NCBI GenBank assembly: GCA_022843545.1
Contig: JALHNL010000015.1
Location: forward strand, 1 to 48,853
Origin: Phycisphaerales bacterium
Lineage (GTDB): Bacteria; Planctomycetota; Phycisphaerae; Phycisphaerales; UBA1924
Direction: 5' to 3'
DNA: 48,853 bases
Under the pieces are notes generated by a model. That model ran no database searches. It saw only the letters and a program-made list of their open reading frames with translations, and was not told the origin of the DNA. The position numbers and the translations under genes were made by a program. Shown piece after piece: positions 39,143 through 48,681 of this stretch. The stretch's first letter is position 1, and every line of letters starts with the position of its first letter.

Positions 39143-39631
39143 ATGCCCCGCCGGATTCCCAAGACCCGCGAAGAGTCCCCCGGGCCCAGAACGGGAGACC
39201 ATGTCATCGCCGAAACCTCGTTCCGGTTCGGCAAGCACAACGTGCGCTTTCGCCTGTTCCAACCGCGAGCGTCCGGGCGGGATTGTGTGTGCGGGTTTGA
39301 GTTCAGCCGGGGACGCCATCGGCACGCGGACCGTGCCTTTGGGGTGGACGGTCTGCAATCGCTGCTCCTGGCGTTGGTGAACGCATCGAGTCGATGCAAC
39401 GAGCTCTATCCCGGCGCCGAGTCCATGGGCGAACAGACCGCACCACTGCCGTTGATCGTCTTTCAGCCCACCGAGAAGCACACCCGCAGGCTCGTGAACG
39501 AAATGGAACGCGCGGCGTCGGTCATCGGGTTCGGCGTGGCCGAGTTGCGAACCCTCGTCGGGAGAGGGTCCCGACCGGAGAATTGGCGCGCCGCGCCGAA
39601 AGGGCGCTCCTCGCGCCGTGCCCGCGGGTGA
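39143..39631 (+). CDS. Conserved hypothetical protein (DUF6968-like)
   Basis: The ATG at 39143 gives 162 residues. The centre (VRFRLFQPRASGRDCVCGFE, then HADRAFGVDGLQSLLLALVN and NELYPG) resembles the small DUF6968-type proteins with a strand-rich half and a GxDxxQALxxAL helix. No biochemical role is known. It is isolated between two minus-strand units and its basic C-terminus looks disordered. The family match is from memory of the pattern and moderately sure. Confidence 0.55.
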   Translation: MPRRIPKTREESPGPRTGDHVIAETSFRFGKHNVRFRLFQPRASGRDCVCGFEFSRGRHRHADRAFGVDGLQSLLLALVNASSRCNELYPGAESMGEQTAPLPLIVFQPTEKHTRRLVNEMERAASVIGFGVAELRTLVGRGSRPENWRAAPKGRSSRRARG

Positions 39632-39700
39632 TCCTTCACACCACCGTCCTTGACTCGGGCGAGGCCGACGCCGGGCGTCTTCTTCTGTGCGACCGTCCTC

Positions 39701-40174
39701 TCACCCCTCGATCAACTTCCGCGTCGCCTCCGCCCGGTACGCGAAGATCTGATCCAGCCGCGGACGCACGAACCACGAGTGAACCAGGAAGCCCATCGGC
39801 ACCCGGTACTCCACCGTGTCGCGCACCAGCGTGCCGCCGTCCACGGGCGTGAAGGTGTGCTCGTGGACCCACAGGCGGTACGGGCCCTTGATCTGCTCGT
39901 CGATAAAGCGGGCGACGACGCCGTCGGCCCGGGCGGGGCGCGTGCCCGGCGGCTCCCAGGCGTTGATCCGCGTCCGCCAGCGGATGGGCACGCCGTGCAG
40001 ACGCAGGCGGTAATCGATCAACGCGCCTTCGCGCATCTGGATGGGCGAGGGCGTGACGATGCGGAAGCGGAGAAACGGCGGCGTGATGGCCTCGAGGTTG
40101 CCCGCGTCGGCGAAGAACTCGAAGACGCGGTCGAGCGGGGCCCTGAGCGTTTGCGATGTGGTCAGCGTGGGCAT
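39701..40174 (-). CDS. SRPBCC-family (START-like) protein
   Basis: The ATG at 40174 gives 157 residues. It opens TLTTSQTLRAPLDRVFEFFADAGNLEAITPP, the standard SRPBCC entry, followed by LRLHGVPIRWRTRINAWEPP, RFIDEQIKGPYRLWVHEHTF and a final amphipathic helix. These proteins form a helix-grip cavity for hydrophobic ligands. Genes of this kind are often next to, or fused with, TIGR01777 epimerases, and one starts divergently 101 bp away, so they may share a substrate or control region. Confidence 0.85.
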   Translation of the reverse strand: MPTLTTSQTLRAPLDRVFEFFADAGNLEAITPPFLRFRIVTPSPIQMREGALIDYRLRLHGVPIRWRTRINAWEPPGTRPARADGVVARFIDEQIKGPYRLWVHEHTFTPVDGGTLVRDTVEYRVPMGFLVHSWFVRPRLDQIFAYRAEATRKLIEG

Positions 40175-40238
40175 GGTGAAGCGTGAAGCATGAGGTGGAA
40201 CACCCGAAGCAGTCGATGACACTTTATTTCAGAAATGA

Positions 40239-40267
40239 TTGAAAGTCAAGAAAGCAGGCCGTATCCT
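40239..40267 (+). promoter_or_regulatory. Promoter of the TIGR01777 epimerase gene
   Basis: TTGAAA (40239-40244), a 17-base spacer and TATCCT (40262-40267) lie in an AT-rich patch between divergent genes. The predicted start falls at or just before the ATG at 40276, suggesting a leaderless mRNA. ATTTCAGAAAT, an inverted repeat at 40226-40236, abuts the -35 and may bind a regulator. Confidence 0.7.
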
Positions 40268-40275
40268 GTTTTCAC

Positions 40276-41253
40276 ATGCTCCCCCACTCACTCATGCCGA
40301 GCGGGCAGGCGCGACCCCGCGTCGTCATCGCGGGCGGGAGCGGCTTTCTGGGCTTGAGCCTGGCCGATCACCTCGCCCGCGCGGGCTGGGAGGTGGTGAT
40401 CCTGTCGCGGTCGGCGCCGCAAACCCGCGCCGCTCGGCACGTGGCGTGGGACGGGCGCACCCTCGGCGCGTGGGCGCTCGAGATCGATGGTGCCGCGGCG
40501 GTGGTGAACCTCGCCGGGCGCAGCGTGGACTGCCGCAAGACTGCCCAGCACGCCAGGGAGATCCTCGAGTCGCGCGTGATGTCCACCGGTGCGCTCGGAC
40601 AGGCGGTGACCGCCGCCGCGCGCCGCCCCGCGGTGTGGGTGCAGATGAGCACGGCGCACATCTACGGCGACCCCGAGGGCGTGATCTGTGACGAGAGCAC
40701 CCCCACGGGCGTGGGCCTGGCGCCCGACGTGGGGCGCGCGTGGGAGGCCGCGCTGGACGAGGGCTGCCCGGCGGGCGTGAGGCGCGTGATCACCCGTCTG
40801 AGCTTCGTGCTGGGGCGGCGCGGGCCGGCAGGCGCGAGCGCGCTTGGACGCCTGGCCCCGCTGGCGCGCTGGGGGCTGGGCGGCACGGTGGGCTCAGGCC
40901 GACAGGGCATTTCGTGGATCCACCAGGATGACTTCAACCGCTTCTACGAACTGGCGCTGCGCGACGCCTCGATCAGCGGCGTGTTCAACCTCACCGCGCC
41001 CGGGCCGATCAGCAACCGCGAGTTCATGCGCCACCTTCGCCGCGCCGTGGGCGGGCTGGGTCGCTTCATCGGCCTGCCCGCGCCCGCGCCGCTGGTGCGC
41101 CTGGGCTCGCGCTTCGTGCTGAACACCGATCCTGAACTGGCCCTGCTGGGGCGGTTCGTGATCTCCAAGCGGCTGGAGGGCGCGGGGTTCTCGTTCAGGT
41201 TCCCGGAAGCGGGCGCGGCGCTGCGCGATCTGTTCGGGGCCCCGAAGGCCTAG
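40276..41253 (+). CDS. TIGR01777-family epimerase (NAD-dependent, YfcH-like)
   Basis: The 325-residue product has the Rossmann motif [35 protein letters not shown], the family block [13 protein letters not shown], then [16 protein letters not shown], a segment [17 protein letters not shown] and the C-terminal DUF1731 region ([22 protein letters not shown]; quoted in part, key [13 protein letters not shown]). These are extended short-chain dehydrogenases of unsettled substrate. A second ATG at 40294 is possible, but the promoter position favours 40276. Its stop overlaps that of the convergent decarboxylase by four bases. Confidence 0.9.
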   Translation: MLPHSLMPSGQARPRVVIAGGSGFLGLSLADHLARAGWEVVILSRSAPQTRAARHVAWDGRTLGAWALEIDGAAAVVNLAGRSVDCRKTAQHAREILESRVMSTGALGQAVTAAARRPAVWVQMSTAHIYGDPEGVICDESTPTGVGLAPDVGRAWEAALDEGCPAGVRRVITRLSFVLGRRGPAGASALGRLAPLARWGLGGTVGSGRQGISWIHQDDFNRFYELALRDASISGVFNLTAPGPISNREFMRHLRRAVGGLGRFIGLPAPAPLVRLGSRFVLNTDPELALLGRFVISKRLEGAGFSFRFPEAGAALRDLFGAPKA

Positions 41254-42227
41254 TAGTTCGGCGTCGGCGCCCGGAAGCGCTTCATGTCGATCGACTTGAA
41301 GTAGTCGATGGTCTTGCGCAGGCCCTCGGCCAGCTGGGTCTTGGGCTCCCAGCCCAGCACCTTCTTCGCCAGCGTGATGTCGGGCTGGCGCTGGCGCGGA
41401 TCATCGGCGACGGCGGGCTTGAACACGACCTTGGACTTGGCGCCGCACATCTCGAAGACCATCTCGGCGAGCTGCTTGATGGTGAACTCGGTGGGGTTGC
41501 CGATGTTGACCGGGCCCACAAACGAGTCGGGACCTTCCATGAGGCGGATGAGCCCGTCGACCAGATCGTCGACATAGCAGAACGAGCGGGTCTGCGCCCC
41601 GGTGCCGAAGATCGTGAGATTCTCGCCCAGGAGCGCCTGGCGGATGAAGTTGCTCACCACCCGACCGTCGTACGGGTGCATGCGCGGGCCGTACGTGTTG
41701 AAGATGCGGGCGACGCGGATGTTGACGCGGTTGGACCGGTGGTAATCGAAGAACAGCGTCTCGGCGGCGCGCTTGCCCTCGTCGTAGCACGCGCGGGGCC
41801 CGATCGGGTTCACGTGCCCCACGTAGCTCTCGGTCTGCGGGTGCACCTCGGGGTCGCCGTAGACCTCGCTGGTGGAAGCCTGGAGCACCTTGGCCCGGCA
41901 CCGCTTGGCCATGCCCAGCACGTTGATGGCCCCCAGCACCGAGGTCTTCATCGTCTTGATGGGGTTGTACTGGTAGTGGCCCGGCGCGGCGGGGCAGGCG
42001 AGGTTGTAGATCTGATCCACCTCGAGCCACAGCGGGTGCGTCACGTCGTGGCGGATGAGCTCGAAGTTGGCCTTGCCCAGCAGATGGGAGACGTTGTCCT
42101 TCTGGCTGGTGAAGAAGTTATCGATGCAGATCACATCGTGCCCGCGCTCGACCAGTCGGTCGCACAGGTGCGAGCCGAGGAAGCCGGCTCCGCCGGTGAC
42201 CAGGATGCGCTTGACGCTGTTGGGCAT
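41250..42227 (-). CDS. UDP-glucuronate decarboxylase (UDP-xylose synthase)
   Basis: ATG 42227 gives 325 residues. The NAD site is [18 protein letters not shown]; characteristic UXS features are [33 protein letters not shown], the catalytic [15 protein letters not shown] with [26 protein letters not shown] and [13 protein letters not shown]. It converts UDP-glucuronate to UDP-xylose, a precursor for surface polysaccharides. It is the last gene of the minus-strand run that includes secDF. Confidence 0.93.
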   Translation of the reverse strand: MPNSVKRILVTGGAGFLGSHLCDRLVERGHDVICIDNFFTSQKDNVSHLLGKANFELIRHDVTHPLWLEVDQIYNLACPAAPGHYQYNPIKTMKTSVLGAINVLGMAKRCRAKVLQASTSEVYGDPEVHPQTESYVGHVNPIGPRACYDEGKRAAETLFFDYHRSNRVNIRVARIFNTYGPRMHPYDGRVVSNFIRQALLGENLTIFGTGAQTRSFCYVDDLVDGLIRLMEGPDSFVGPVNIGNPTEFTIKQLAEMVFEMCGAKSKVVFKPAVADDPRQRQPDITLAKKVLGWEPKTQLAEGLRKTIDYFKSIDMKRFRAPTPNY

Positions 42228-42311
42228 GGGGACCAAGGACGGGGGGCGGGGTGTTCTGCGGCGTGAAGTATTGCCGCCCCGGGCCCGTCGCGTCGGCGCG
42301 GGCCGGCCGGG

Positions 42312-43010
42312 TCATGGGCCCGGGGGGACGCGGAGCTGCATGCCCACTTTGAGTTCGTCGGGGCTCCTGAGCTTGTCCTTGTTGGCTTCGTAGAGCTTCA
42401 GGTACCCGTTGGGGGCGGAGTAATACTGCTTGGCGATGCTGCTGAGCGTTTCGCCCGACTTCACGGTGTGCACCGTCTCCTGCACCGGCGAACCGCCGCC
42501 CGGACCCGGAGCGGGCACCGGGCGGGCCGATTCACGCAGTCCTTCCGGAACCTGGTCGTCGGTGGTCTTCACCGTGACGACGCGGCCCTGGATGTTCTCA
42601 GGGTCAACGGGGATCTTCAGCACCGTCCGCCCCGGGATCAGCTTGGTCGGGGGCACCAGCGGGTTGGATCGGGAGATGGCCTCGGCGTACTTGGCATGGC
42701 CCAGCAGCTTGCGGGCAATCACTTCAAGCGAGGTATCGCCCCGCTGCACGGTGTATGACGTGAACTTCGGCGGCACCACGCCCGTCACTTCAACCGGCTT
42801 GGGCGGCACGACCACCGGCGGCAACGCGGGCTCCGGCTCCGGCGGCGGCGCGGGGACCGCCGTGCGGGGCTGAGCGAGCTGGGCCGCGGGCGGGGCGTCG
42901 GCGAAGGTGATCGGGGGCGGCCCGGGCTCATAGAGCCAGTACGTCACCACCCACACCCCCAGCAGGAGCGCGAAGACGGCCACGGGCTTTGCGGCGGAAC
43001 TGGCGGCCAT
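42312..43010 (-). CDS. LysM-repeat membrane-anchored protein
   Basis: The 232-residue product has an N-terminal membrane anchor (VAVFALLLGVWVVTYWLY), a Pro-rich spacer and two LysM domains (YTVQRGDTSLEVIARKLLGH and HTVKSGETLSSIAKQYY) separated by a linker. LysM domains bind N-acetylglucosamine-containing polymers, so it probably links the inner membrane to peptidoglycan. GGAGGAGGAAG precedes ATG 43010 with an 8-base gap. It follows secDF closely. Confidence 0.88.
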   Translation of the reverse strand: MAASSAAKPVAVFALLLGVWVVTYWLYEPGPPPITFADAPPAAQLAQPRTAVPAPPPEPEPALPPVVVPPKPVEVTGVVPPKFTSYTVQRGDTSLEVIARKLLGHAKYAEAISRSNPLVPPTKLIPGRTVLKIPVDPENIQGRVVTVKTTDDQVPEGLRESARPVPAPGPGGGSPVQETVHTVKSGETLSSIAKQYYSAPNGYLKLYEANKDKLRSPDELKVGMQLRVPPGP

Positions 43011-43073
43011 GTCGGGTGCTTCCTCCTCCCCCTTTATCGGTCGGGCTGAGGGCGGGTCTTGCGGGCTTTGGCA

Positions 43074-46000
43074 TCAGGTTGAGGGCAGCGCGCCCGGGCC
43101 GGGGCCCGGGCCGGCGGGGGCGGCCGGGGGCTGGCCGCCGGCGGTCACGTCGAGCTTCTTGCTCCACGCCAGCGGGGCCGCGATGGCCACCGAGGAGTAG
43201 GTGCCCGTCAGCACGCCGACCAGGAAGCAGAACGCGAACGGGCGGATGGCCTCGCCCGCCATCAGGTAGATCACGAGCGTCGCCACGATGACCGACCCGC
43301 CGGTCATGATCGTCCGGCTGAAGGTCTGGTTCACCGACAGGTTCACCATCGCCCGGCTGGCGTAGGGCAGCTTGCCGCGGTTCTCGCGGATGCGGTCGAG
43401 GATGACGATCGTGTCGTTGAGCGAGTAGCCCAGCAGGGTGAGCACCGCAGCGATGACGTTCAGGTCGATCTTGAAGGGCAGGATGCCCAGGGTGGCGGCG
43501 GCGCCGGGGCTGCTCTCGTAGATGAACTCCGCGACCGCGATCGCCCCCACCGCCACGAAGCAGTCGTGCAGGGTCGAGAGGATGGCCGCCAGCGAGTAGC
43601 GGAAGCTGTTGAACCGCACCCAGACGTAGATGGTGATCATCAGCGCGCTGAGCAGGATGGCCACGATCGCCTGGTTCACGAACGTGCGGGCGATGGCGGC
43701 CGAGAACTCCTCGACGCTGGCGATGGACTGGTCGCGTCCAAGCGCCGCGTCAAACAGCTCCCACTCACGGTCGCGCATCTCCCGGTTCCAGCGCTGCTGG
43801 TCGTCGGCGTAGCGGACCGTGGGGTCAGACACCAGGAACGCCACCGACTTGACGTTGTTCTCGTCACCATCCAGCACCACCCACTGGTGGGCCCGCGTGG
43901 CGGCGGTGGAGAACTGCGGGTCATTGCGGAAGGCGTTGATGCGCTGCTCGAGTTGGCGGATGCTCACCGGCCCCGGCGAGATGTTTTCGAGCACCACGAC
44001 CGCGCCGTTGATGTACTGGTCGGGGATCACCGTGTCCGTCCGCCAGCCCTTGGAGGCGGGGCTCAGCCGCTCCAGCACGCGGGCCAGATCGGCCACGGGG
44101 ACGGGCAGCACGCGCTCAGCGGCGAGCTCGGGCTCGCCCGCGCCCACGTAACGCAGCTTGGCCTGAACGTCCAGTTTGTCCTTGAACGTCTGGGTGATCA
44201 GGTCACGCACCGCCTCGGCGTCGCGCAGTGTGGTCTTGATCTGGAACGTCCCGCTGGTCACCCGGTCGGCGGCCGGGTTGATCGCCAGCACTTCGGAGCT
44301 GCGCAGGGCGCTGAGGCCCTCGGCGTCCAGCCGGTCGCTGGTGATCGCCTGCACGCGGTTCTCGACCTCGGCCCGCGTCATGGTCAGGCGGTTGCCCGCG
44401 TCGTCGTTGCGGAACTGCAGCGTGAGCTTGGTGCCGCCGCGGAACTCGGTGTCCAGCACCGACGCCCCGCGCGAGACCACCACGCCCACCGCCAGAATCG
44501 TGACGATGATGGAGAAGACGTAGAAGAAGTAGCGGTACTTGAGCCAGTCGATGTTCGGGGTGATGGCCCGCTGCAGCGCGGGGATGGCCAGGGGCAGCAT
44601 CCCGATCTTGCGCCAGTGGGCCTTCTCGATGAGCCAGAAGTAGATGACGCGGGTGACGTAGAGCTGAGCGAACAGCGTCGTCAGCACGCCGATCGACATG
44701 GTGATCGCGAAGCCCTTGATCTCCTGCGTGCCCATGAACCCCAGCACCACGCACACGATCAGGTTCGTGATGTTCCCGTCCACGATCGCCGACATGGCCT
44801 TGGCGTAGCCCAGGCGGACCGCCGTTCGCAGGTCGTGACCTCGCTGCAGTTCTTCACGCATGCGCTCGAAGATCAGCACGTTGGCGTCCACCGCCATGCC
44901 GAAGGTGAGGATGATGCCCGCGATGCCCGGGAGCGAGAAGGCCGACCGGTTGATGGCCATGATCGCCAGGATGAGCAGCGCGTTGACCGCCAGCGCAAAC
45001 ACCGCGATCACCCCGCCCGACCAGTAGTACACGACGATGAACCCGGCGACCAGCACGAACGACACCACGCCCGCGTACAGCCCGCGCTGAAGGTTGTCGG
45101 CGCCCAGTTCAGGCCCGATGGTCTGCACGCTGATCGGCTCGGGCGAGAGCTTCGCGGCCAGCGACCCGGCCGCCAGAACGCGCACGACGTAGTTGATCTC
45201 GTCGGGGGTGAACGAACCCTCGATGACGCCGCTGCCGCCGATCGCCCCGTTGATGTTGGGCGCGGTGTACACCTGGTCGTCCAGGAGCACGGCCATGGGC
45301 TTACGGATGTTGTTGCCGGTGAGACGCCGCATCTTGTCGGCGCCCAGCGCGTCCATGTTGAAGGCGATCGACGGGCGGCCGAGCTGGTCCGCCGACTGCC
45401 GCGCGCTCGACACGCGCCACGAACCTTCGTTCTGCGTCAGGCGGCTGCCCGGCGCGTTCCACAGCAGCAGGTAGATCTGCCCGTCGAACGACGTCGCCAC
45501 CATGTCGTAGCGCGAGGCGAAGTACGAGATGGGGTCGGTCACCAGGGCCTGGGCGTCGGCCCGGCTGTCGAACCAGCCCTCGAGCTTGTTCAGGCGGTAC
45601 CAGCCCAGTTCCGGGTCGCGCACCGCGCCCGGGCCCCCGCGCGACAACTGGTCGCGCAGGGTGGCGATGCGGTCGGGGCTCACGATGGTGTCGCTGGCGC
45701 GGACACCGATCCGGAAGTCCAGCACGCCCGCGCCGCGGAGCATGCGCTTGAGGTCCTCGGGGTCGTCCAGTGACTTGCGGAACTTGGCGTACTCCGCGTG
45801 ACGCGCGATCACCTCGTCGATGCGGGCGGACGCCGCCGGGTGCGACGCCTTCAGACGGGCGATCGCCTGCTTGCGCGGCGACTCCATGAACATGAACTTG
45901 CCGTCGGGCCCGCGCTCGCGGAGCGGCAGGTCCTTGTCGGACAGTTCAAAGATCCGCCGCACGCTGGCGGGGTCGATCGCGGTCGCCAGGGCCGCGTCGC

Positions 46001-46685
46001 GGGCTTTGCCAAAGTCGGCCTGGGTCTGGGCCACGGCGCGGGCCGCGCCGGTGAAGGCGGCCTCCGCGTCGTCGCGGGCCTTGGTAAGCGGGTCAAGTTC
46101 GGTCACCGGCGCGCCGGCGCCCTGCGCCTGCTTCAGCCGGGCCTCCGCCTCGTCGATCGCCTTCTGCAGGTCGCCCCGGCGAGCCGCGAAGTCGGCGCGG
46201 GCCGCCTCCGATGCGTCATACGCAGCCGCCGCGGCCTGCAGCAGCTTCAGCCGCTCCGCGTCGCCCGCGGCCATTTCGGTCAGACGAGCGCCGCGCTGGT
46301 CGGCCGGCAGCGTCATCACGCTCGCGAACTGCTCCGCCGACAGCGCACCCTGCCCCAGAGCCTCCACCGCCTTGTCGTACGCCGCCCGAAGGCTCTGCAC
46401 CTTCGGCGTGGGCAGGGGCATGGTGATCTGGATGCGGCTGGAGCCCAGCTGCTCCATCGTGATGTCGAACTGGTTGCTCGGGTCCACGCGGCCCTTGAGC
46501 AGGTCGATCATCCGCGAGATCGTGTCGCTGGCGTCGGTGGGCTTCAGTTCCACCTGGTACACGAGGCTCACGCCGCCGGCCAGGTCCTTGGCGCGGCGGA
46601 GCTGCGTGTCGGGCGGCAGAATCGCGTACACCGACAGAAGGATGATGACCAGGACGAGAATCGTGTTGCGGTACAGGTGTCGCAT
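43074..46685 (-). CDS. secDF: Fused SecD-SecF protein-export membrane protein
   Basis: The 1203-residue chain begins with one membrane segment (ILVLVIILLSVYAILPP) and contains a SecD half (LSPEPISVQTIGPELGADN; FGMAVDANVLIFERMREE) and a SecF half (DTEFRGGTKLTLQF; YSLNDTIVILDRIREN; NQTFSRTIMTGGSV). Together they give the twelve-segment RND-type topology. SecDF uses the proton gradient to pull translocated proteins outward. The first periplasmic domain carries an Ala/Glu/Arg-rich coiled-coil insert (about residues 155-260). The SecF periplasmic loop also has an insert with a charged helix (RWNREMRDREWELFDAALGR). It follows yajC, the normal order. Confidence 0.93.
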   Translation of the reverse strand: MRHLYRNTILVLVIILLSVYAILPPDTQLRRAKDLAGGVSLVYQVELKPTDASDTISRMIDLLKGRVDPSNQFDITMEQLGSSRIQITMPLPTPKVQSLRAAYDKAVEALGQGALSAEQFASVMTLPADQRGARLTEMAAGDAERLKLLQAAAAAYDASEAARADFAARRGDLQKAIDEAEARLKQAQGAGAPVTELDPLTKARDDAEAAFTGAARAVAQTQADFGKARDAALATAIDPASVRRIFELSDKDLPLRERGPDGKFMFMESPRKQAIARLKASHPAASARIDEVIARHAEYAKFRKSLDDPEDLKRMLRGAGVLDFRIGVRASDTIVSPDRIATLRDQLSRGGPGAVRDPELGWYRLNKLEGWFDSRADAQALVTDPISYFASRYDMVATSFDGQIYLLLWNAPGSRLTQNEGSWRVSSARQSADQLGRPSIAFNMDALGADKMRRLTGNNIRKPMAVLLDDQVYTAPNINGAIGGSGVIEGSFTPDEINYVVRVLAAGSLAAKLSPEPISVQTIGPELGADNLQRGLYAGVVSFVLVAGFIVVYYWSGGVIAVFALAVNALLILAIMAINRSAFSLPGIAGIILTFGMAVDANVLIFERMREELQRGHDLRTAVRLGYAKAMSAIVDGNITNLIVCVVLGFMGTQEIKGFAITMSIGVLTTLFAQLYVTRVIYFWLIEKAHWRKIGMLPLAIPALQRAITPNIDWLKYRYFFYVFSIIVTILAVGVVVSRGASVLDTEFRGGTKLTLQFRNDDAGNRLTMTRAEVENRVQAITSDRLDAEGLSALRSSEVLAINPAADRVTSGTFQIKTTLRDAEAVRDLITQTFKDKLDVQAKLRYVGAGEPELAAERVLPVPVADLARVLERLSPASKGWRTDTVIPDQYINGAVVVLENISPGPVSIRQLEQRINAFRNDPQFSTAATRAHQWVVLDGDENNVKSVAFLVSDPTVRYADDQQRWNREMRDREWELFDAALGRDQSIASVEEFSAAIARTFVNQAIVAILLSALMITIYVWVRFNSFRYSLAAILSTLHDCFVAVGAIAVAEFIYESSPGAAATLGILPFKIDLNVIAAVLTLLGYSLNDTIVILDRIRENRGKLPYASRAMVNLSVNQTFSRTIMTGGSVIVATLVIYLMAGEAIRPFAFCFLVGVLTGTYSSVAIAAPLAWSKKLDVTAGGQPPAAPAGPGPGPGALPST

Positions 46686-46739
46686 GGAGAGATCGCGGCT
46701 ATCGGCGTGCGGGGGAAAGGTCCGGTCGTGACTCGGGCG

Positions 46740-47288
46740 TTACACGCCCACCTTGGCCCCGGCGGGCTTGGGCTCGCTGGCCGAGCCGGCCTTCTCGGAG
46801 GCCCGGCGCGTGACCGACTGGATCGCCGAACGGGCGAACTTGATGCGGGTGTTGCTGACCTCGTCGACGCGGATCGTCACCTCGTCGTCGCGGATCTCCG
46901 CGATGTGCCCGAGGATGCCGCCCACGGTCTGCACGCGGTCGCCGGTGGACAGGCTCGCGAGCATCTCCGCCCGCTTCTTCCGCTCCTTGCGACCCGCCAT
47001 CGAGGTCATCACGATCATGAGGATGAACAGGCCGCCGATGATGAGCAGCGGCATCAGGCTCTGCATCGGGCTCATCGGGGGCTGCGCCGGCAGCGGAGTC
47101 GCGCCGGGCTGGCCCACCACGCCCGTGCCTTGAGCGGCCGTGGGGCTCTGGGCGCCCGCGGGCATGCCCGCCACGCTGGCCGGGGCCGCGGTGGCCGCGG
47201 GCGCAGGGTTGGCCGAAGGCGAGACCGTGGGGCCCGCGCCCGGAGCGGGGGCGGTGGGCTGGAGAGCGAGCACGAGTGTCATCGACAT
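46740..47288 (-). CDS. yajC: YajC preprotein translocase subunit with long Ala/Pro N-terminus
   Basis: The 182-residue product is longer than usual YajC (about 110) because residues 10-75 are an Ala/Pro/Gly-rich stretch. The family part begins at the membrane helix (LMPLLIIGGLFILMIVMTSM), followed by RKERKKRAEMLASLSTGDRV and VGGILGHIAEIRDDEVTIRV. YajC accompanies SecDF at the Sec channel. The tgt-yajC-secDF order is conserved in bacteria. Confidence 0.93.
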   Translation of the reverse strand: MSMTLVLALQPTAPAPGAGPTVSPSANPAPAATAAPASVAGMPAGAQSPTAAQGTGVVGQPGATPLPAQPPMSPMQSLMPLLIIGGLFILMIVMTSMAGRKERKKRAEMLASLSTGDRVQTVGGILGHIAEIRDDEVTIRVDEVSNTRIKFARSAIQSVTRRASEKAGSASEPKPAGAKVGV

Positions 47289-47403
47289 GAGTCGGTTTCC
47301 GTAAGGCGGATCGAACCCGTCGCGCGGCCAAGCCGACGCGGGCCCGGGAGTCGAGCCGCAAGGTTAGGCGAACCGAGGGTGTCCGGCGCGAACCGAGGCC
47401 CGC

Positions 47404-48681
47404 TCAGGGGACGCCCGAGCCGACCAAGGCCGGGGCGGCCACCGGGAAACGCCCGACCAAGCCCGCCCAGTCGTCCTTGGTGATGGCCTCCCGGATCGCG
47501 CCCATGAACCGCTGGAAGTAGCGGAGGTTGTGCAGCGTCACCAGGATCGGACCCAGCATCTCCTCAGCCAGGAAGAGATGCCGCAGGTACCCACGGGTAA
47601 ACGGGCGGGACGGCGCGCCGGTGGTCGAGGGCCACCCGATGCAGGCGGGGCAGTCGCACCCGGGCTCGATGGGCTCGAGATCGGAGGCGAACTTGGCGTT
47701 CCGCAGGCGGATCTGCCCGGTGGGGGTGAAGGCGTTGGCGTTGCGGGCGTTGCGCGTGGGGAGGACGCAGTCGAACATGTCCACCCCGGCCAGCACCGCC
47801 GCGAGGATGTCGCGCTCGTATCCCACGCCCATCAGGTAGCGCGGCTTGTGGTCGGGCAGCAAGGGCGCGGTGTGGCGGACGACCGCGGCGATGTCCTCGG
47901 GCGACTCCCCCACCGCGACCCCGCCGATGGCGTAGCCCGGCAGGTCGATGGCGGTGATGCGCGAGGCGGACCAGGCGCGGGCCTCGGGGTCGGTCCCGCC
48001 CTGGACGATGCCGAAGAGGGCCTGGTCGGCGGCCCGGGCGTGGGCGGCCTTGCAGCGCTCCAGCCAGCGGACGGTGCGCTCGTTGGCGACGCGGAGCCGC
48101 TCGCGCAGGTCAAACTGCTTGCGCCCCCGGGCATCGCGCTTCAGCACGCGGGCCAGGCGCGGATCGACCGGATCGGCGCCGGACTCGGGCCCGGCGGCGG
48201 GCGGTGCCTCGGCCGCAAGCGGCGGCGGGCAATCGTCAAACGCCATGATGATGTCCGCCCCCAGCGCGTTCTGAACGGCGATGGAGTCTTCGGGGCGCAG
48301 GGTGATCATGGACCCGTCGATGATGGACTTGAAGGTGACGGCGTCGTCGTCGACGCGGTTGAGGTCGGCCATGGAATAGGCCTGGTACCCGCCCGAATCG
48401 GTGAGGATGGGGCGGGGCCAGTTCATGAAGCCGTGGAGGCCGCCCAGGTCGCGGACGATCTCCGGTCCGGGGCGCAGGAGCAGGTGATAGGTGTTGGCGA
48501 GGCAGATGTCGGCGCCGGAGCGTTCGAGCAGATCGGGCAGGATGCCCTTGACGCTGCCGCGGGTGCCCACGGGCATGAAGGCGGGTGTGCGCACGTCGCC
48601 GTGGGGCGTGACGAGCCGCCCCAGCCGAGCGCGCGACACCCGGCTGCGGGCGAGGATATCGAGTCGGACGGCGTCAGCCAC
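47404..48681 (-). CDS. tgt: tRNA-guanine(34) transglycosylase
   Basis: GTG 48681 gives 425 residues starting MADAVRLDILARSRVSRARLG and overlaps the upstream stop, so translation is coupled. Family motifs are TPAFMPVGTRGSVKG, ANTYHLLLRPG, ILTDSGGYQ with the catalytic Asp, IMAFDDCPPP, FGIVQGG, YAIGGVAVGE, YLMGVG, DMFDCVLPTRNARNANAF with the nucleophile Asp, and the zinc site CDCPACIG followed by His. It inserts the queuosine precursor at the tRNA wobble position. A segment of about 35 residues after FDDCPPP (Ala/Pro-rich) is an insertion relative to most Tgt. Confidence 0.95.
   Translation of the reverse strand: MADAVRLDILARSRVSRARLGRLVTPHGDVRTPAFMPVGTRGSVKGILPDLLERSGADICLANTYHLLLRPGPEIVRDLGGLHGFMNWPRPILTDSGGYQAYSMADLNRVDDDAVTFKSIIDGSMITLRPEDSIAVQNALGADIIMAFDDCPPPLAAEAPPAAGPESGADPVDPRLARVLKRDARGRKQFDLRERLRVANERTVRWLERCKAAHARAADQALFGIVQGGTDPEARAWSASRITAIDLPGYAIGGVAVGESPEDIAAVVRHTAPLLPDHKPRYLMGVGYERDILAAVLAGVDMFDCVLPTRNARNANAFTPTGQIRLRNAKFASDLEPIEPGCDCPACIGWPSTTGAPSRPFTRGYLRHLFLAEEMLGPILVTLHNLRYFQRFMGAIREAITKDDWAGLVGRFPVAAPALVGSGVP

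Noticed and set aside
43566-45773. Long plus-strand open frame opposite secDF (also 45798-47483, 21565-23292 and 30527-32011)
   Set aside because: All are antisense to well-recognised genes and have shadow-type composition.
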